Source of the DNA: Oscillibacter sp.
GTDB lineage: Bacteria > Bacillota > Clostridia > Oscillospirales > Oscillospiraceae
Assembly (NCBI GenBank): GCA_009773995.1
Contig: VSMY01000070.1
Span: 1 to 14,173 of the forward strand
Direction of reading: 5' to 3'
DNA: 14,173 nt
Part shown: in pieces, positions 12,243 through 14,173 of the stretch
Layout of the letters: each line of letters opens with the position of its first letter
Position numbering within the stretch: the first letter of the stretch is position 1
Notes under the pieces: generated by a model
What the model was told of the DNA's origin: nothing
The model's input: the letters and a program-made list of their open reading frames with translations, nothing else
Database searches by the model: none
Position numbers and translations under genes: made by a program

Positions 12243-13289
12243 TTACAGTTTCAGCTGCTCCAGCAGGTTCTCCGCAAACCGCTCCAGGCGCTCCCCGACG
12301 CCCGGAAGGCGGAGGGCCGCCCCGGCGTCGTTGGCGGTCTCCATGAGGATGGCCCCCGGCGGGAGCCGGAAACCCTTGTTGACGCACAGGGCCGACACCA
12401 CCTGGCCGGCCACAATGTCCCCCCCGGAGTAGCCGGAGACCACGATGGCGAAGACCGCCTTATCCTCGAAGGAGGCGGTGCGGTAGAGGGCCGTCAGGCG
12501 GTTCACGGCGGCGGTGAGGTTGGCGGAGAGGGCGTCGTTGTAGTTGGGGCAGAGGAGGACCACCGCGTCCGCCTCCCGGAGGGCGGGAAACACCTCCTGG
12601 ACCATGACGCCGCCGTAGAAGCAGCCCCCCCGCTCCCCGAAGTGGAGGCAGGTGGTGTAGGGGCACCCGGCGCAGTCCTCCAGCGTCCCGTTCCGGAGGC
12701 CGATCTCCCGGACCTCGCAGTCCCCCTCAATCCGCGCCCGGACCCGGCCCCAGAGGTCCAGGGTGTTGGAGGTGGCCCGGCTGGAGGCGTGGAGGGCCAG
12801 GACCTTGGGCCGCGCCCGCCGGAGGGGCGCGAAGTCCAGCACCCGCTCCGCCAGGCCGGAGACCGCCAGGCGGTAGGCCGCGTGCAAATCACAGCCCGCG
12901 TTCCGGGCCTGGACCGTGAAGTTTTGGAGGCTCCCCGTGGCCTCCGCCAGGGGCCGCCCCGGAAAGGCGCAGCCCGCCAGATGGGCGGCCAAGAGGAGGT
13001 CCCGCCCCGCCGCCTTGGTGTACAGGTCCCCGGCCCCGTCGACGACCGCGCTCCCCACGCTGCCCCGGAGGCAGCCGGGATGGTCCCGCAGCTGGGACAG
13101 GAGGCCGTACAGGTCCGGGTTGACCCCGCTCTCCGGCAGGGAGAAGGCGAAGAGGAGCCGGCGGTTTTCCAGGGATTCCCCCGCCCTGGCGCGCCGGACC
13201 GTCCGCCCCGCCAGGGCGGCGTGCAGAGTTTCCCCCAGCCGCCCCATCGGGGGGCCGGGGCCGGTGACCAGAGTCAATTCCCGTTCCAT
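12243..13289 (-). CDS. NAD(P)H-dependent FMN reductase / iron-sulfur flavoprotein-like
   Basis: A 348-residue two-part protein. The C-terminal half (about 160-348) is a flavodoxin-like FMN reductase domain. It starts with beta-strand PKVLALHASSRATSNT, whose S-S-R-x-x-S-N-T binds the FMN phosphate. It continues with a cysteine cluster C206-x2-C209-x4-C214-x8-C223 in the place where iron-sulfur flavoproteins hold a 4Fe-4S cluster, then ADAVVLLCPNYNDALSANL and FAIVVSGYSGGD. The N-terminal half (about 1-155) contains DLYTKAAGRDLLLAAHLAGC and FPGRPLAEATGSLQNF and looks like a second, degenerate flavodoxin-type domain. ATG start with AGGAGG 5 nt upstream; the gene lies 15 nt after the dehydrogenase-like gene, so they form an operon. 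The role is probably an electron-transfer reductase, substrate unknown. Confidence 0.82.
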   Translation of the reverse strand: MERELTLVTGPGPPMGRLGETLHAALAGRTVRRARAGESLENRRLLFAFSLPESGVNPDLYGLLSQLRDHPGCLRGSVGSAVVDGAGDLYTKAAGRDLLLAAHLAGCAFPGRPLAEATGSLQNFTVQARNAGCDLHAAYRLAVSGLAERVLDFAPLRRARPKVLALHASSRATSNTLDLWGRVRARIEGDCEVREIGLRNGTLEDCAGCPYTTCLHFGERGGCFYGGVMVQEVFPALREADAVVLLCPNYNDALSANLTAAVNRLTALYRTASFEDKAVFAIVVSGYSGGDIVAGQVVSALCVNKGFRLPPGAILMETANDAGAALRLPGVGERLERFAENLLEQLKL

Positions 13290-13304
13290 AGCGTCCTCCT
13301 GTCG

Positions 13305-14173
13305 TCAGGAAAGTTCGTGGAGGGCCCGCTCCGTCTCCCGGAGGCGGGCGAAGAGGGCGTCCGGCAGCTCCAGGGTCTCCACCTCCAGCCCCCAGGGCGT
13401 GAAGCGGTTCCGGCACCCGAACCATATGCCTCCCAGGGGCACCGAGGAGCAATGCCACTCTCCCCGGAGGGTCAAAAGAAGCTGCATGGCCCCGGAGGAC
13501 ACGGCGGGGGCAACATAGGGCTTGAAGCCCAGGTCCCGGATGCGGAGATTGGCCTCCAGGGTCAGGCGGGTCAGCTCCTGAGACAGCGCGTCATCGTAGC
13601 GCTCGATGGAGTCGGCCGCCACCAGTCCCTTCCCGTGGGGACCGAAGGTCCGGCCCCCGGTGAGGAAGGCGGCGAAGCGGGGGTCCTCCTTGGCGAAGTA
13701 CGCCGCACGGGCGTTCATCACCCCCAGGCCGAAGCCCTGGACCTGCTCCGGCAAAAGGCCCCGGTGGTCCAATTCCCCGTCCGGCCCCAGGTTGGAGGCC
13801 CGCCAGGCCGCCCGGCACAAGGGGTCCACCGGGTCGCTGAGAACGATAAAGAGGCCCCGGAAGCCCGCCTCCCTGGCCCGCCGGGCGAAGGACTCCGCCA
13901 GGGGGCGGTTGGCCTCCAGCTGGGCCATGCGCACGTCCTCCACGCCGCCGCCCACCGCCGGGACGGCCTTGGCGGCGGCGAATACAAACACGTCGCAGTC
14001 AAACAGATTTTCCGAAGAAACAGCCTCCGCCTCCGGCAGGGCCCCGTAGTTCCAGGGCCAGGAAATCTGGCCCATTTCCGCCGCCCAGCGGGCCACGGTA
14101 TTCTCGTTCAAATCGCAGATGCCCACGGCGGAGACCACATCCCCCCCCAGCAGCTTCAGGGCCAGGAGCAGGG
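13305..14173 (-). CDS. Divergent lactate/malate dehydrogenase-like protein (5' end cut)
   Basis: The frame runs off the window end. Bases upstream of the GTG at 14138 still encode LLLALKLLGGDVV, typical of the first helix after the NAD-binding glycine loop, so the true start is outside and GTG 14138 is not it. Visible elements: VSAVGICDLNENTVARW (end of the second beta-strand with the ribose-binding Asp), CDVFVFAAAKAVPAVGG and VRMAQLEANRPL (the dehydrogenase D-x-R-xxQ-xxN pattern), VLSDPVDPLC (matching the usual V-x-N-P-V-D), and FGPHGKG in the position of the catalytic-His G-E-H-G-D. The segment matching the usual L-D-x-x-R has Asn instead of Asp (VMNARAAYF). The altered active-site surroundings make ordinary lactate or malate dehydrogenation uncertain. 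It is cotranscribed with the iron-sulfur flavoprotein, which suggests a shared redox pathway. Confidence 0.75.
   Translation of the reverse strand, partial: LLLALKLLGGDVVSAVGICDLNENTVARWAAEMGQISWPWNYGALPEAEAVSSENLFDCDVFVFAAAKAVPAVGGGVEDVRMAQLEANRPLAESFARRAREAGFRGLFIVLSDPVDPLCRAAWRASNLGPDGELDHRGLLPEQVQGFGLGVMNARAAYFAKEDPRFAAFLTGGRTFGPHGKGLVAADSIERYDDALSQELTRLTLEANLRIRDLGFKPYVAPAVSSGAMQLLLTLRGEWHCSSVPLGGIWFGCRNRFTPWGLEVETLELPDALFARLRETERALHELS

Noticed and set aside
11195..12346. 383-codon open frame on + opposite the SLH gene
   Set aside because: Antisense of a gene with signal peptide and SLH motifs; it also runs across the SLH promoter and into the flavoprotein gene.
1..14173. CRISPR arrays, tRNA or rRNA genes, insertion sequences
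   Set aside because: No regularly spaced repeats, no cloverleaf or rRNA-like sequence, and no transposase motifs or terminal inverted repeats were found by reading either strand.

Overview
The window is GC-rich with very strong G/C third-position bias, but it reads as a low-branching Firmicute rather than an actinobacterium. The evidence is AGGAGG ribosome-binding sites, sigma-A promoters with 17-bp spacers and extended TGn -10 boxes, S-layer-homology (SLH) proteins, DegV and a DUF1836 protein. A gut clostridium of the Oscillospiraceae type (Oscillibacter/Flavonifractor-like) is my inference; no rRNA or other definitive marker is present.

Layout. 1-512: 3' end of an SLH surface protein. 519-661: a structured leader, then mnmE (tRNA wobble-uridine modification GTPase). 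2069-2601: a 530-bp gap that looks empty but is the most interesting part. It holds a compact convergent locus of about 300 bp (2079-2375): an approximately 85-nt antisense-type RNA on +, a bidirectional terminator, and a 32-codon single-membrane-span peptide on -, arranged like the Fst/par type I toxin-antitoxin module. It is followed by a promoter and a second copy of the mnmE-type leader. 2602-5010: an overlapping or tightly spaced operon of DUF1836 regulator, DegV fatty-acid-binding protein and PrmA (ribosomal protein L11 methyltransferase). 5054-8613 (-): an HscC-like Hsp70 and a translationally coupled membrane J-domain protein. 8803-10915 (+): a type II restriction-modification pair, a Dam/DpnM-class adenine methyltransferase and a PD-(D/E)XK nuclease with overlapping reading frames. 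10979-12151 (-): a secreted SLH protein with a degenerate papain-like/NlpC-like C-terminal domain. 12243-14173 (-): an iron-sulfur flavoprotein and a divergent lactate/malate-dehydrogenase-like protein, cut by the window end.

Two things deserve follow-up first. One is the candidate type I toxin-antitoxin locus: near-identical convergent promoters, a shared terminator, RNA-RNA complementarity over the toxin start codon, and a second anti-Shine-Dalgarno element in the toxin mRNA. The other is a pair of leaders of about 142 nt upstream of mnmE and of the DUF1836 operon. Their 5' halves differ in sequence but keep the same overlapping-hairpin architecture, and their 3' halves share a 72-nt block with 67 identities.
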